Shown here piece by piece: positions 11,263 through 23,155 of a DNA stretch of 64,000 nucleotides (positions are counted from its first letter, which is position 1; each line of letters starts with the position of its first letter). A program made the translations under genes and the position numbers. The DNA is taken from positions 4,967,301 through 5,031,300 of the forward strand of contig CM030848.1 in assembly GCA_018105865.1 (NCBI GenBank), in the 5' to 3' direction. Under the pieces are notes generated by a model. That model was not told the DNA's origin and searched no databases. It saw only the letters and a list, made by a program, of their open reading frames with translations. The stretch comes from Metaphire vulgaris (lineage: Eukaryota; Annelida; Clitellata; Crassiclitellata; Megascolecidae).

Positions 11263-11330
11263 CGTAATATATGGATGATTCCATACTTAAGCAACTGATA
11301 TATGGATGGTTCCATACTTAAGCAACTGAT
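11263..11330. repeat. 33-bp tandem duplication at an element end
   Basis: ATATGGATGATTCCATACTT and the bases through AAGCAACTG are repeated once with one substitution, directly at the right end of the GGGGCCATCC element. Confidence 0.7.
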
Positions 11331-11516
11331 ACTTGTGGAGAGGTCTTTCACTGAATCATTTGGTAGCACTTTGTACACCATCGGCTGATGCCCGGGACAT
11401 TTTGATGTGGCGCCATAAAGGCTTCTTGATTAACTGATTGACTTCTCTGCGGCTGCGAGGAAAGGAGGGGACAAGTTTTCTGGCGGGCTTTGGCGCTAGA
11501 AAAATGTGCCCTACAC

Positions 11517-12019
11517 CAGGGGTTCCCAACCTTTTTTTAAATTGTACCCCAGCCAAAATTTTTTTCGACGCTTGTACCCCCAACCCAGGGCCGACCAAAA
11601 ACAACACTTTTGCAGTTATTTCTTTCAAAAAATATATTCATCAACTTCCGAAATTTGATATGTTTAATGTAGAATTGTAGATATTAGGTACTTTTTAAAG
11701 TTTATTAGTTCACTTAACACGTGCTATCAGAAACGGAAGTCATTAATTGTGCATGTGATCATTAATATGCATCAGGACATGCGTATTATTATTATAGCGC
11801 TTTCATTTGTAGGCTCATATCTGTTATTCAGCCGGCCGTTATATTGAGCTGCCGTAGAGTTGGCAATATTTAACATTTTTAAAATGAAATTCCCCAAAAA
11901 TTATTTACTATTTTAGCAATTTTAGTGTACCCCCTGGCAACAGCTGATGTAGCCAACCGGTGGTACATGTACCCCTAAGGGTACTTAGGGGTACATGTAC
12001 CACCGGTTGGGAACCGCTG
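11517..12019. mobile_element. hAT-like MITE, CAGGGGTTCCCAACC family
   Basis: Ends CAGGGGTTCCCAACC and GGTTGGGAACCGCTG, with 8-bp flanks ccctacac and ccccacac (seven of eight). The 503-bp interior is non-coding. A perfect hairpin with 26-bp arms and a 6-nt loop occupies 11953-12010, just inside the right end. The end sequence resembles Charlie-type hAT termini. Confidence 0.85.
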
Positions 12020-12189
12020 CCCCACACGACCTACGGAATGCAAGCGTACAGATGGTTCTCACGCTTTCATATTCCGTTCCTCAATAGTGAGCACTTATAT
12101 TCTCAGGACATTTGATAATTTTTACAATCCCAGTGGACAGATAGCAGCCTGCACGCCTTTTAAGATGATAACAACATAACAGTCCAGCA

Positions 12190-12440
12190 ACCAGGCAGAC
12201 GTTATCCAACTGCAGGAACCGTCTCGACTACTGAGATCGAGAGGTGCTAACGAACTGCTACAGCAACACACTCGCCCATCTCTCACCGACCGTTCCTTTG
12301 CCAACGCTGCTCTGTCTGTTTGAAACAACTTCAGAAAACTGTCACTTCGGACTTAACTGCTTCTATAGTTGCTTTTAAAGGCCGACTGTAAACTGCACTC
12401 TTCAGCACTCTACACTGTTTAGGACACGTGACTCACCCCG
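12190..12440 (+). pseudogene. LINE C-terminal fragment (CR1/L2-like)
   Basis: Frames on the plus strand give LTDRSFANAALSV followed, after a frameshift, by WNN, then a segment similar to VAFKGRLKTALFSTLY. The order RDRSF-WN-LP-FK-LKTxLF is typical of the end of CR1/L2-clade ORF2. It is frameshifted, 5'-truncated, and followed by AAT microsatellites. Confidence 0.6.
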
Positions 12441-12494
12441 CACTTATGATTCTTCACTTAGTGAATGACTTAATGTGCGTTAACAACCATGTAA

Positions 12495-12879
<385 letters not shown>

Positions 12880-13021
12880 GTACTGATTAATGACTCATTC
12901 AGCCGAACTGCGTGAACACATTACAATGTTACAGATAACTCGTGCAGAATAGCCATGTTTTAAGTCTCTTCTTAAAGGTGTCTAAAGTCGGAGAGAGCTG
13001 TATAGATGGAGAATTTCCATG

Positions 13022-13029
13022 CCATATAT

Positions 13030-13097
<68 letters not shown>

Positions 13098-13125
13098 GAG
13101 AGAATGAGAAAGAGAAAGAGAGAGA
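13022..13125. repeat. (TA)n followed by (GA)n microsatellite
   Basis: A TA run of about 70 bp directly followed by GAGAAAGAGA-type purine repeats. Confidence 0.9.
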
Positions 13126-13663
13126 ATGCAAACTATTTTCCGACGATTATGTCTTGGGCCCATGAGCAGGGCCGGATTAAGGTCCGAGTGGGCCTGGGGT
13201 TGAGAAGTAGAAAAAAGGTAGTCTCGCTTCCATAATTAGAAAATTGCCCCTTGTAAAATTTCCCGCCTTCACTAAAAATCTATGACATGCAAAAAGGCCT
13301 CGCTTGTAAAACGGTGGGCCTATTTTTTAATGGTGGGCCTGGGGCTTCAGACCAGTGATATTTTACTTCGATAAATAATTACTACTTTTACTTTTACTTT
13401 AGTTTTGGCTTCCTTATCTGACTTTCACTTTCAATTACAGTTTTTAATGTCATTTAATTTCTATTTCAGTTCTAATTTTACTTTGTAAATAATTGTTAAT
13501 TTTACTTTTACTTTTACAAAATAAAATTACTTTCACTTTTACTTTTAATTACAGTTTTATGTATATCATACCTTCCAGGCTTCCACTTAATTTATTTCAT
13601 TTAACAGCAGTAACAGTCATTCGCTGGGCTATAGTATGCTGAATGCACAGCATTATTATACAG

Positions 13664-15893
13664 TAGGGCGGGTCAAAAAAATTTTTTGTCACGGAACTCA
13701 GGAAATATTTGCATTTCCATCTGATTTGAAAGAAAATCACAAAAGAACTATTTTGGAACTTGTGGAAGTGCCCCATTTTTAACTAGGAAAATTCGTACAT
13801 TACTTGCAAATTACAAAAATTTGTATACCATCAATGAATTATCAATAGACGATAGGCATTACACAACTACTCACTCAGTAAGTGTTTATTACAAGAAGCT
13901 TTCACAATAATCTTTTTTGACTCAAATAGAGACTCAAATAGATTTCGAGAATTAACTCGGGGCGTGAATAAAACTGTTTCCTGCTTCAAAGTAATAGACT
14001 GCTGTTGAAGCATCTGTTTCTAGTTTTAAGCAATGCTCCACTCCCTGTCTGTAATTCTTGTAATTCAAAGTCTTCACTCAGCTCTGGCATATCGTGGTCA
14101 CATGTGATATTTTCAAAATGAACAATGAATTTCTTTTCTCAGTGCTGCAATTCACTACACAATGAGGCCAGAGGAACTTGAGGGTCCAGAGGTAGATCCA
14201 TCCAACCAACGTTTTAAACATGTGTCTCAAAGGCAATTCATTTGTATGCAGCATACATATACTGGTAAACCAATTGACTGAAAGTTGCAGTATGCAATTG
14301 TGTCATTTGCTATGACGAATCCACTAAACAAATCAGCACATCTTGCAAGTGTCTTAATCAGTTCAATCTGATGGATTACTCCAGCTTTACAGCCTGCGTT
14401 ATTGTTTGTACCATCGCAGCCTACTGCTGAGATACAATCGCCTGCATATGCACTCTGCATCTCTTATTACTTTTAGAATACTACTAGCAATGTCAGTACT
14501 TCTTCCTGATGAAGGTGTAACGTGAGTTAGATAATTGCCACCTGGTTCTTCGACAAGAACATAGCGATCTTCAGCAATTGTATCACCATACCACTTGCTA
14601 TTTTTTAATTTGGCTACAGTGGCATCTCTTCTCCCATCGAAGTAAATACCTGTTATGGAGTTGTGTCACTGTCTTACACCTTGCTGTAATTTTTCCTTAA
14701 TTTCTATCTCTCACGATGTACCTTGTTCTTATGAATTACAAAGCTTTGATTCTCTTTGCTTACAAAGCCAACATCGATAGACACTGCAGTTTCCAATGAT
14801 GCAGCAGCCCGGTCAGGTAGGCCTATACCATACCTGTCCACTTCTTTTGCTAGGTGTGGAAGAGGTAATCGCATTTGATTTGGTCTTACATTTTCACTGC
14901 AACAGGGATCAACATCGCTATCAGAAAATACCTCAAAATGCTTTCTTAATCACTCCCTTCACTGTCATTGCCTTAAATTTGTCTTCACCAAGAGCTAGTT
15001 TATTATCACCACCCGTTGTTTTCTTTGCTTTATCTTCTTCATCCTGCTTTCGGCGCATCCTTTTTCATAGCCGCTTTCTTGATTCCACGCCAAACCTTCC
15101 AATAAACATTTTCCTTGAATTTCTTTGAACCAAGAGGAACAACCGTTCCTGTTGTGGGACTTTCAAATGTTTAGGACACTGGCAAGATGTGCTGATTTGT
15201 TTCGTGAATTCGTCATAACAAATGACACAATTATTGCATGCTGCATTGTCAAACAAAGAGTTCAAGCTACTCAAGAAGGTGGTTTGACGTGTTGAACTTG
15301 ACTTAGAACGACATGGTTCTGAACCAGTGGAAATTAGTGTTTTGACACATTTCAAGACAGACCGAGAGTGAAGTGTTGGAATGGAAGCCTTGTTCCAGAG
15401 ATTGATGACAGCCTCTGGACACAGCTTTTTGATTGTCTTTGTGTCATTTTTTCTTGTTTTGATGTGCAAGAAGTGCTGTGCAACTTGTGCATTTGTCGGA
15501 AACATATTGGAAGGAAGTCAACTAGCATGCATGCCAAATATAGCAATATAGCATGCCATGTAATACTTCTTGTTCTCATGTCGAAACCACACTTTCCAAA
15601 ATGTATACCATCAATTATTAAACGGTATACAGTCAAAACAAAAAGGCAATCAAATTACAGACGAAAGTTAGGTAGATAAAAAAAAATTGTTTGCCAAAAA
15701 TAGCGAACAGTAACAAGTCTGTATTCAATGACAAATACTGATAAATACTACACTTTTTAGGGTAAAAAATGGGGCGTTTGCAATAGTGCAACTACCATTT
15801 TAGACATTATTTCTTTCTTTAGACCTCACTTCTCAAATAATTACCAAGTTCCGTAAAGAAATTCCAAAATTTTTTATGTTTCAACCCGCCCTA
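13664..15893 (-). mobile_element. third-level hAT-like element with decayed transposase, TAGGGCGGGT ends
   Basis: Ends TAGGGCGGGT and ACCCGCCCTA with a perfect 8-bp duplication ttatacag (13656-13663, 15894-15901). The 2230-bp interior carries transposase remnants on the minus strand. It is the youngest layer of the nest. Confidence 0.9.
14227..15520 (-). pseudogene. decayed RNase H-like transposase of the TAGGGCGGGT element
   Basis: Reading 5' to 3' on the minus strand: an N-terminal piece with PTNAQVAQHFLHIKTRKN and a Cys-rich FDNAACNNCVICYDEF (15065-15505); then FDGRRDATVAKLKN near 14640, with SKWYGDTIAEDRYVLVEEPG beyond it; then AVGCDGTNNNAGCKAGVIHQ (14380-14430). FDGRRD and GCDGTxxNxG look like the first two acidic positions of an RNase H-fold transposase, a pattern I recall from uncharacterised animal transposase-like proteins. 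Several frameshifts and stops separate the blocks, and the C-terminal catalytic Glu region was not found. Family name uncertain; placement in hAT rests on the 8-bp duplication. Confidence 0.7.
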
Positions 15894-16950
15894 TTATACA
15901 GTGCAACATATAACGAATACGAACGACTGCCACTTGCCATTATATGCACAGAAAGATTTAGTGTAATACTAAAGCTGTCACTGTCAGACAGGGACAAATT
16001 CAAAATATGAGTGCAATTCTGCAATTAACTGGAAATTATTAAATACGCAATGCTGCTGTTGAGCTCTTCATGAAGACACGCATCTCAAGACTTTTTGTGA
16101 GCCTGTTTCATTAAAAAATACTGCCAAATACAGTATCACTCTCCCATTTTCTACCAGCAAACTGTCTAGATAAACTAATACTTTTCTATTTAGACACTCT
16201 GGAGTTGAGATGAATGATAATGTTTGTAAGAATAACCGAAAGACGGTAGAAGTACAAACAGTACGCTCTGCCTAAACAACAGTCAGGCATGAACATAAAT
16301 TTAAAATAAAATGGGAGAACATTTTAACAATTTTACTTCACCAAATAATTACTACTTTTACTTTTAATTCATTTTTGGCATCCTTATTTTATTTCTACTT
16401 TCTATTTCAGTTCAAAACTATATTTTACTTCCTATTTCAGTTTTACTGAACTGAATGCAAATAATTTTACTTTTAATTTCTATTTCAGTTCAGTAATATA
16501 TCACTGCTTCAGACCCCGCCTTAATATGGCCTTGCTCATGAGATATTTATTTACAAAACCCAATCGGCTAAACTGGAGGAGAAATTCCGATAAAGTCAAC
16601 ATTTGTCTACGATTTAATTTCGCTGAGATTTCTATCAGTTATCTGCTCACTTCGGCTGCATTGATTTATCTGATTTTTCTGATTGGATTTAGCTGCATTC
16701 GAAGAAGAACTCTTTAGCGTCTACGCCAAGTAACTCTGGCGTTAGGCATCAAGTAAATCTATTTCCAAACTACCGGACATTTCTCCATTAACACTGGCAG
16801 TGGCGTAGCCAGGATTTCCGGAAGGGGGGGTTTGGTTTTGACTTTTGACCGTAACCAACTTTCGAAAAATCTTGACAAGGCAAAAGAAGGTCATCCTGTG
16901 TATCTATCCTATGTCTTTCCTTTCTGACGAGCAAAAAATAAGATCGACAC

Positions 16951-19900
16951 TAGGGTGATGCAAAATTTTTAGGTTCAAAAATGTAGTTGTCCTCAAGCTT
17001 GCCATTGTTCAATATGGCAATAGCAATTATTGGCCAAAATTTCAATGAAATTGCATGATATTTAGAGGTTGCCATGTTTTGTCACATTTTATTATAAGTT
17101 TAAAAAAATAACGAGAAAGTTACTTTTTTAATTGTACAATGTAAATTTTTAAAATTATTTAACTTATTTATTTATTGTCAATTACTTTGTAGTTCATTGT
17201 TCAATTTTTCATTGCTCAATTGTTCGTTGTTCACTGTTCAATGGTTCAATGTTAAAAAAAACTACTAGTCTACTATGCAATAGTTTGCATTATGCAAATG
17301 CACATTGCACACGGTATTAATAAATCAATCATCTTCGTCATTCAACAGTCATCTTCATCAGGGTAGACTTCGATGCAATAGGAAACTCCTTCCGGTGAAG
17401 ATCAACCAATCGAAGAAGAAACTGTTTTTGTTTTTCATCTTTCGTAACGCTTGAGTTAAATGATGTTATAAGTGCTATGCCTCGTTCAGCGCAATCGTTG
17501 ACGACCTTCATTTGACGCACCTTGTGCTTCATTTCAAGATATGTTGAATCCATTTCCCACTCTGAAGATTCTTTCTTTAAAAATGATTCAGCTTTTTCTT
17601 TGCCATAGTTTAAAATTAGATCGAAAAGTTCTGCGGTGCGCTGTGTGACGAAGGAAGACAATGGACTGTGACAATCGAATGTGGCAGCATCAAGTCTTTT
17701 GAGCGATTTCTGCTTTGGCTGTTGTTTCAGGTTGTTTGCCATGTCTCTCTTGGTGTTGTTGTCGACACGGGAATCGAAGAAAGCCAATCCTATGAGATGT
17801 TCTGAAAAATACCAGAGGTGGCGATGAAAAGATTTCGCTGCATTATTTGCAATTGTACGATTTGGATATTCTTGAATCCGTTGAAGAAGCTTGGCATCAT
17901 TGAATGGTGCTCGTTCAGCTAACGGAGCTTCATTCCAAAACTGTCCGTAAATAAATGCCACAAATAGACTTATGTCTGTTACTCCTTTCTTTTCCTTTGC
18001 AGTAATAACAAATTGATCCTGAAACAAATATATCTTTATACAATATATAGCTTTCGCCATCCAACGTGCATTGTGTGTTGCACCAGGAGCCCGAAACTTT
18101 ACATTCATCTCCGATGATGTAGTTGATCCTCCGAGAAAATAAGGCACAAATGCAAGAGTTCTAAGTAATCATCCCTGGGTTGTTGACATTTAACTGCTTC
18201 ACCATAATATACTACCATTTCTTCACGGAGTTTGAGAAAAAAATCACAGTTGTAAAATTCTTTCAGACCCTATAGTGAACACCTCCTTGTTGATTGCTGG
18301 CCATTGTTTCTGGAAACGCTTAAAAATTCCAACTTCAGGTCCTCCACTGGTTCCAAATGCAGTCGTGAAAATGGTGGAAAGCATGACTTCAAACACATGG
18401 TGCCTGCATGCTATCCATATAAGATTACGATCAAGATTCCGCTCCATTATTGTACAAGCACCAATGTTCAACCCAGTGTTTGATGAAGTAGTGTCAAAAA
18501 CCAGTCCTCGAACAAGTTCTTTCAATTTCCAATCTTTAAGAGCCTTTATGCAAGCATCAGCCTGTTGCTCACCGGTACCCCGATCAATCTTTAGAACGCC
18601 CAGCAATTTTTCCACCCCACCACCAGTCACAAGGATGGCAATTCTATCCACTTTTTCTTGACCCCCAGTAATATCAGGTAAGAGCTTGCCATCCCAATGC
18701 AGAAGAAGTGGATCATCAGGAGAGAAATCAACCTTGTCAGCTGTTGCAAACGCTTCACGAACAGATCGCCTTTCTCTGCGGATTGTGCTGTATGACAAAG
18801 ATAAATCTGTTACCGAGTGACCAAGAGCCTGAGCCACCGTTCCAACCACGAAGAGTGCACGGCGATCCGAAATATTAACACGATCAAGAGATGATACAAC
18901 ATTACTTGTTAGAACTTTCATCTTCTTTTTCGTTGAGCCACTTGTGCTCGGTGTGTTGGAAGCGGAAGAAATCTGATATTCATCATCATCCGAGGAACTA
19001 GAGCTACTTGCACTCACAATCTCAACTGCCGATGAAGAAGAAATGACTTCGTTTTTTTCCATCATTTCCGCTTTACTGCTTTGACGCCTCAAATCCATTG
19101 TAGTTTCTCGGACTCGTTTACGTGCCTCCATAGCTGTTAAATTCCGATCAATTCCTGACATACTACAACTTAATGGATCTTCTTGCTGTAGACGTAAAAA
19201 ACTTTATCTTCATCGTTTTTCATAACTTCTGCTGCATTCTTGGTTGATATATCAAAAAGTTCTTCAAGGTCAGCCTGGAAAATTCCTTCTTTCATTTGAC
19301 AGCTGTCCAATTGTGATCCCCGGTGTTTTTTCAGCAGCAGATATTCGTCATAAAGTTTTTTTAACTTTCTTTCCGCATTGTCAATTCTTTGAGTCGGAAT
19401 TCGTCCTCGCTCCCATATAACAAGAACTGCTTCAATGGTTGCCCGAATACTTTTTTTCACTTCTTGTTTCTCTTCTATATGATGGAAGAGCAACCTCCGA
19501 AGAACATCACCTCTTGAAGGAAGTCTGGCAGTCGACAGAGTTTGTGAAGGTTTACCAACAAGCCACACCTCGGCAGCAGATCTAGTGGTTGCCATATTAT
19601 CTATTTCTAAAGTGAACAGACATGTTTTTTTCTCATCATTTTAAGTAAAATAGTATAATTAATATTATTGCTATAAAAATACCATTTTAACTTTTGGCAG
19701 CTATTAAAAATTACATTTTTAAAGAAAGTAATTGCTATTTACCTTTGGATGATATCAACTTTTATATTTTCATGCATTGAACAAAAATGGTTGACAGGAA
19801 GTTGAATTATAAAATATAGACTGTGTCATTGTGTTGAAAGACAGTTAATCTGGTTCCCTGCTTAACAGTGCTTAATTATTAGTGCTTAATTTGCTTATTG

Positions 19901-20173
19901 TTATTTGCTTAATTTTATAATATGAACCATTGAACCTGTTGCTTCTATGATTGGTTTTAAAAAAGAGCAGGAATACACAAATTCGCAAAATCTGAGAAAA
20001 TCACACAATTTTACCAATGGTTAATTCATCTTATAAAACATGGCAACCCCTAAAATTGCTTCTTTTAGTCAAATGTTTGGCACACATGATCCTAGGTGAT
20101 AACGGAACACAGGCAACCTTGAGGAGGATGTATTTGGTGAACTTTTTTTCCCACTACAATCTGAATCACCCTA
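16951..20173 (-). mobile_element. hAT-like transposon with decayed transposase, TAGGGTGAT ends
   Basis: Ends TAGGGTGATGCAAAATTTTT and, inverted, TAGGGTGATTCAGATTGTAG, with a perfect 8-bp duplication atcgacac (16943-16950, 20174-20181). It is 3223 bp, nested in the MITE above, and encodes the transposase relic on the minus strand. Confidence 0.9.
17338..19595 (-). pseudogene. frameshifted hAT-like transposase
   Basis: One protein of roughly 750 residues broken into three frames. The N-terminal part (19595-19170) begins MATTRSAAEVWLVGKP and ends at a T-run near 19200; a one-base shift there continues it as FLRLQQEDPLSCSMSG. The middle (to about 18265) has a Ser/acidic linker, LLLHWDGKLLPD, then GLVFDTTSSNTGLNIGAC and WIACRHHVFEVM, the RNase H-like core. 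After a shift near 18265 comes FYNCDFFLKLREEMVVYYGE. After another near 18145 comes APGATHNARWMAKAIYCIK, then the C-terminal part ending at 17338. The order D, DTTxSNTG, CRHH, RWMAKxIY matches transposase-like proteins repeated in many invertebrate genomes. At least three indels, so dead. Confidence 0.85.
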
Positions 20174-20730
20174 ATCGACACGCCTGTGGCGCTTAAAAAA
20201 TTTTGGTCCCCAGTCCCCTAAGGGGGGAGGGGTTGGCCCTCAAAACCGCGTCCGAAAATTAAAAGTGCATGGAAACACATTAAAAAAAGTTTCGTCGGCG
20301 CCCAAGGGGGGTTTTACCCCAAACCTTCCCTTGGCTACGCCACTGAACACTGGACAGCTTTCAATATTCTTTCATTGAATCTTTTTACGCTTTTAGGTCC
20401 ACAAAAGCCGCTGTCAGTATTTTACCTGAAAGGCATTTAATGCTGGGATGGGGTGGGGGGCATGAAGTAAAATCAGCACACGATGCCAATTATTCGACTC
20501 TTTCGACGCAAGATAATTTGTTCCCTGCAATTAGGCCCCGTGGCCTCAGGCCCATTGTACGACAGACATCTTAAGCCAAAAATGAAGGTACGGTTACAAT
20601 ATCAACGTACTTGCCTGGGGATGGGGTTGTACTGTAGTGAGTAAAGCTTTGAGAAGCAGCTAAAGCACTTAACGGAAAAAGAGATATCCGTAGGCCTATA
20701 CTATTTTTAAAGAGCGCCGTTACTCATATG

Positions 20731-20907
20731 CAGGGACGTAGCGAGGTATGGGCAGGATTTTAAGTTTGGAGGAGGGGCTGGAGCCCAAAATTCACTCCTC
20801 TTTCTTCCTTTTGAGCCCGCAACGCCATTTGGGCTTGGATTCATTTGGGGGCTAGCTTCAGGCTGGGGGGCTTGAGCCTCCCAAGTCCATTCCTAGCTAC
20901 GTCCCTG
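20731..20907. mobile_element. hAT-like MITE, CAGGGACGTAGC family
   Basis: Ends CAGGGACGTAGCGAGG and CCTAGCTACGTCCCTG. The flanks share TCATATG but the right copy is displaced by four bases, so the duplication is imperfect. Non-coding. Confidence 0.7.
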
Positions 20908-21107
20908 CAGAGTCATATGAAGTGATGGACATCATATTCTCTGCTGTGTTTCATTCCGAAAGAAGTTTAGACTCAATCCGATTCGGCTGCTAATTCTAAT
21001 GAGCGATGGTTTTCTTCTGTTAGTTTGAGAGCATTCGAAGTAAACGGCTGACTATTGCTTCTAATATCGCCCAGTTATGCGCTTCACTCGGCAGGTCGTG
21101 TGAACTC

Positions 21108-22192
21108 TAGTGCTGTTACGGTTAACCGAACCGAACCGAAACCGCGGTTTTTTCAAAACCGAACCGAACCGAAACCGCGGTTTTGACCAAGCAAATTGGA
21201 CGGTTTTCTTCCGTTTTAACCCTAGGTTAGGGTTAATGCTAACCCTAACCTAGAGTTAAAACCCTAGGTTAGGGTAAGGGTTAACACTAACCCTATGATC
21301 TCTTTTTTCAATGCATTAAATGCATTTAATGCATTTTGAATGCAGTTCAATCAATGCACAGCTTTTAAACGCTAAAATAACGAGTATTGTTCTTCTGGCA
21401 TGTCTCTATTTCTATGATGAGTCAGAGTCTGACGTCATTATTGAAATCAGTAAAAACAATTTTAAAATGGCTGCATTAGTAGTGTCGCGCAGTGCCAGTT
21501 TAGTGTGGAATGCCAATTACAGTGTAGCTCCGGACACCTTCAAAATTGAGGTAGACACCCCCACCCCCAAATCCACAATCCTAGAAATATCCCTGAGGCT
21601 AACGGAGCGGGTTCAAGCCCTGTTAGTGCCCCTGGTGGCTTTCACACGTGCAGTAATGCGCCTTCTAAGCCACTTTAAATCATGACGAGTTTAAAATTAG
21701 GCCTATTGGCATTTGCATCAACTGAAAAGAGGTGACTTAAATAAAGGGGCCGTCCATAAATGACGTCACGCGAATTTGTCACTTTTATTTACCCTCCCCC
21801 CTACGTCACGCAACGTCACGCAACGTCGGACCCCTAAAATATGACGTCACAACGGGCCGACCCCCCATTTTCAAAAATCGCGTAACGTCATTTTATTTTT
21901 TATTTCTTATTAAAGTCCTCAAAAAGGTCATTCTTGTATTTTTTCCTCTCGAAAAACCCTGACAAGCAAAAAGAGGTCATAATTGTATCATTTTTCCTCT
22001 CCAAAATCCCCGAAAGCAAAAAGAGGTCATAGGGTTAGGGTTAACCTTTCGCTAACCCTAGGGTTAGAGTTAGGGTTAACCCTAACCCTAACCTAGGGTT
22101 AAAAAACCGAACCGAACCGAAACCGCGGTTTTTCGGTCCAAACCGAACCGAAACCGACCGAGACTGCTCGAGGTGAAGCCGTAACAGCACTA
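21108..22192 (-). mobile_element. hAT-like MITE, TAGTGCTG family, copy 2
   Basis: Perfect 8-bp duplication gtgaactc (21100-21107, 22193-22200); ends TAGTGCTGTTACGG and CCGTAACAGCACTA. It is 1085 bp, in the opposite orientation to copy 1. It carries the same CRE sites (near 21430, 21770, 21842), a TGAGTCA near 21418, TTAGGG-like tracts and the 66-codon frame (21320 on), here extended by a small insertion. It lies about 2 kb downstream of the jun stop codon. Confidence 0.92.
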
Positions 22193-22411
22193 GTGAACTC
22201 TACATCTGGGATGATGTAAAGTAATGTAACAGAATATTTGTATAGCGCCCCGTCTGAAGAATCATTGAAATACGATGATCCATTGATTCGGGTCTAATAC
22301 ACGGACAGTCACGTATACGCCGAATCAGAGACGGAATAGAAGTTAAAATGGCCTGTGTAATGTATCAAGTATCGCTGTACACTGATATGTCAGTGGCGAT
22401 AAGTGGTGCAC

Positions 22412-22719
22412 CGGGCCCGTAGGAAGTGGGGGTGACACTGTGGCAGGGGGTGTAACTGCACCCTTGGAAAAAATCAGGGGTGCAGCGCACCCCCTGGAAG
22501 ATAAGGAGGCTGTTTTTTGTTTTTCTTAATTTTTCGCTAGTGAGGATTTTATTTTAGAATAGAGGTAAAGCTAGTACGACGTTTTTTGCTTGTCAAGGCT
22601 TTTGGAGGATAAAGTAAAGTTAGTGACGACCTTTTTCGAGAGAGAAATTTTTCCCCTTGTCACAACTTTTATCTTGATAAAATCTGCACCCCTGCTCAAA
22701 ATTTGTTCCGACGTGCCTG
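22412..22719. mobile_element. hAT-like MITE, CGGGCCCGTAGGAAGTGG family, copy 1
   Basis: Perfect 8-bp duplication tggtgcac (22404-22411, 22720-22727); ends CGGGCCCGTAGGAAGTGG and TTCCGACGTGCCTG. The 308-bp interior contains an inverted GCTTGTC/TTTTTTGC module. The family recurs at 36720-36952 in the other orientation. Confidence 0.85.
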
Positions 22720-22860
22720 TGGTGCACTGTATCTTCTTATACGCAGCTGTCTACCAAAAAGTGCCGCTGCACTGAATATCCTAAATACCTGGCAAAGTAG
22801 ACGCACATAAATATCAAAGCAAGTGCAACAGCCGCCGGTTGGTCAGAGGAACCTCAAGGT

Positions 22861-23155
22861 CAGCGGCGGTTCCAGGAATTCTTGGTGGGTGGGTGAAATT
22901 TGTTTATAGAAATCTGGTTGGGGATGCAAAATGAAGAAGAAAACAAGAGAAAAAAGGTCACTGTTAGTGTTAGTGTTTTGCCCCCTAAATGTTAATAAAC
23001 CTTGCCAAAATGGCCGACAAGCAAAAAAGGCCATTCGCAGTATTTTCACTATTTTTTAAACTCGCCGGAAAATAGGCTGTCAAGCCAAAAAAGGTCACCC
23101 GGAACCCCAGTTGGGGGATGCACCCCCAGTCATCAACATGGTGGAACCGCCACTG
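22861..23155. mobile_element. hAT-like MITE, CAGTGGCGGTTCCA family, copy 2
   Basis: Ends CAGCGGCGGTTCCAGG and TGGAACCGCCACTG, flanks matching at six of eight (ctcaaggt, ctctaggc). Same family as 8167-8485; 295 bp, with the GACAAGCAAAAA module near 23011 and a variant near 23080. Confidence 0.8.

Larger units (their letters stand above)
10135..11282. mobile_element. PIF/Harbinger-like element GGGGCCATCCATATATTACG
   Basis: Left end GGGGCCATCCATATATTACG after a TTA; right end CGTAATATATGGATGATTCC before ATA. The LINE fragment at 10385-10760 and microsatellites lie inside. The end sequence is a variant of the GGGG(T/C)(C/T)(A/G)TCCAT family seen at five other places in the window. Confidence 0.5.
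13353..16506. mobile_element. second-level hAT-like element, CAGTGATAT ends
   Basis: Ends CAGTGATATTTTACT and AATATATCACTG with a perfect 8-bp duplication cttcagac (13345-13352, 16507-16514). Without the third-level insertion it is 916 bp and non-coding. TTTTACTTTTA-type words lie on the same strand in both arms. Confidence 0.85.
13167..16534. mobile_element. outer 206-bp hAT-like MITE, CAGGGCCGGATTAAGG family (three-level nest)
   Basis: Left end CAGGGCCGGATTAAGG at 13167, right end CCTTAATATGGCCTTG ending at 16534, 8-bp flanks cccatgag and ctcatgag (seven of eight). Removing the inner element (13353-16506) and one copy of its duplication leaves 206 bp. The long span is due entirely to later insertions. 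Confidence 0.85.
16798..20345. mobile_element. hAT-like MITE, CAGTGGCGTAGCCAGG family, interrupted copy
   Basis: Ends CAGTGGCGTAGCCAGGAT and TTGGCTACGCCACTG with a perfect duplication aacactgg (16790-16797, 20346-20353). Subtracting the inserted element and one duplication leaves 317 bp, exactly the length of the uninterrupted sister copy at 27745-28061, whose two halves match it. The transposase inside is therefore a passenger. Confidence 0.92.

Noticed and set aside
16798..20345. A complete autonomous CAGTGGCGTAGCC transposon with its own transposase.
   Set aside because: A second pair of ends and a second perfect duplication (atcgacac) place the transposase in a separate nested element; the outer element is a 317-bp MITE.
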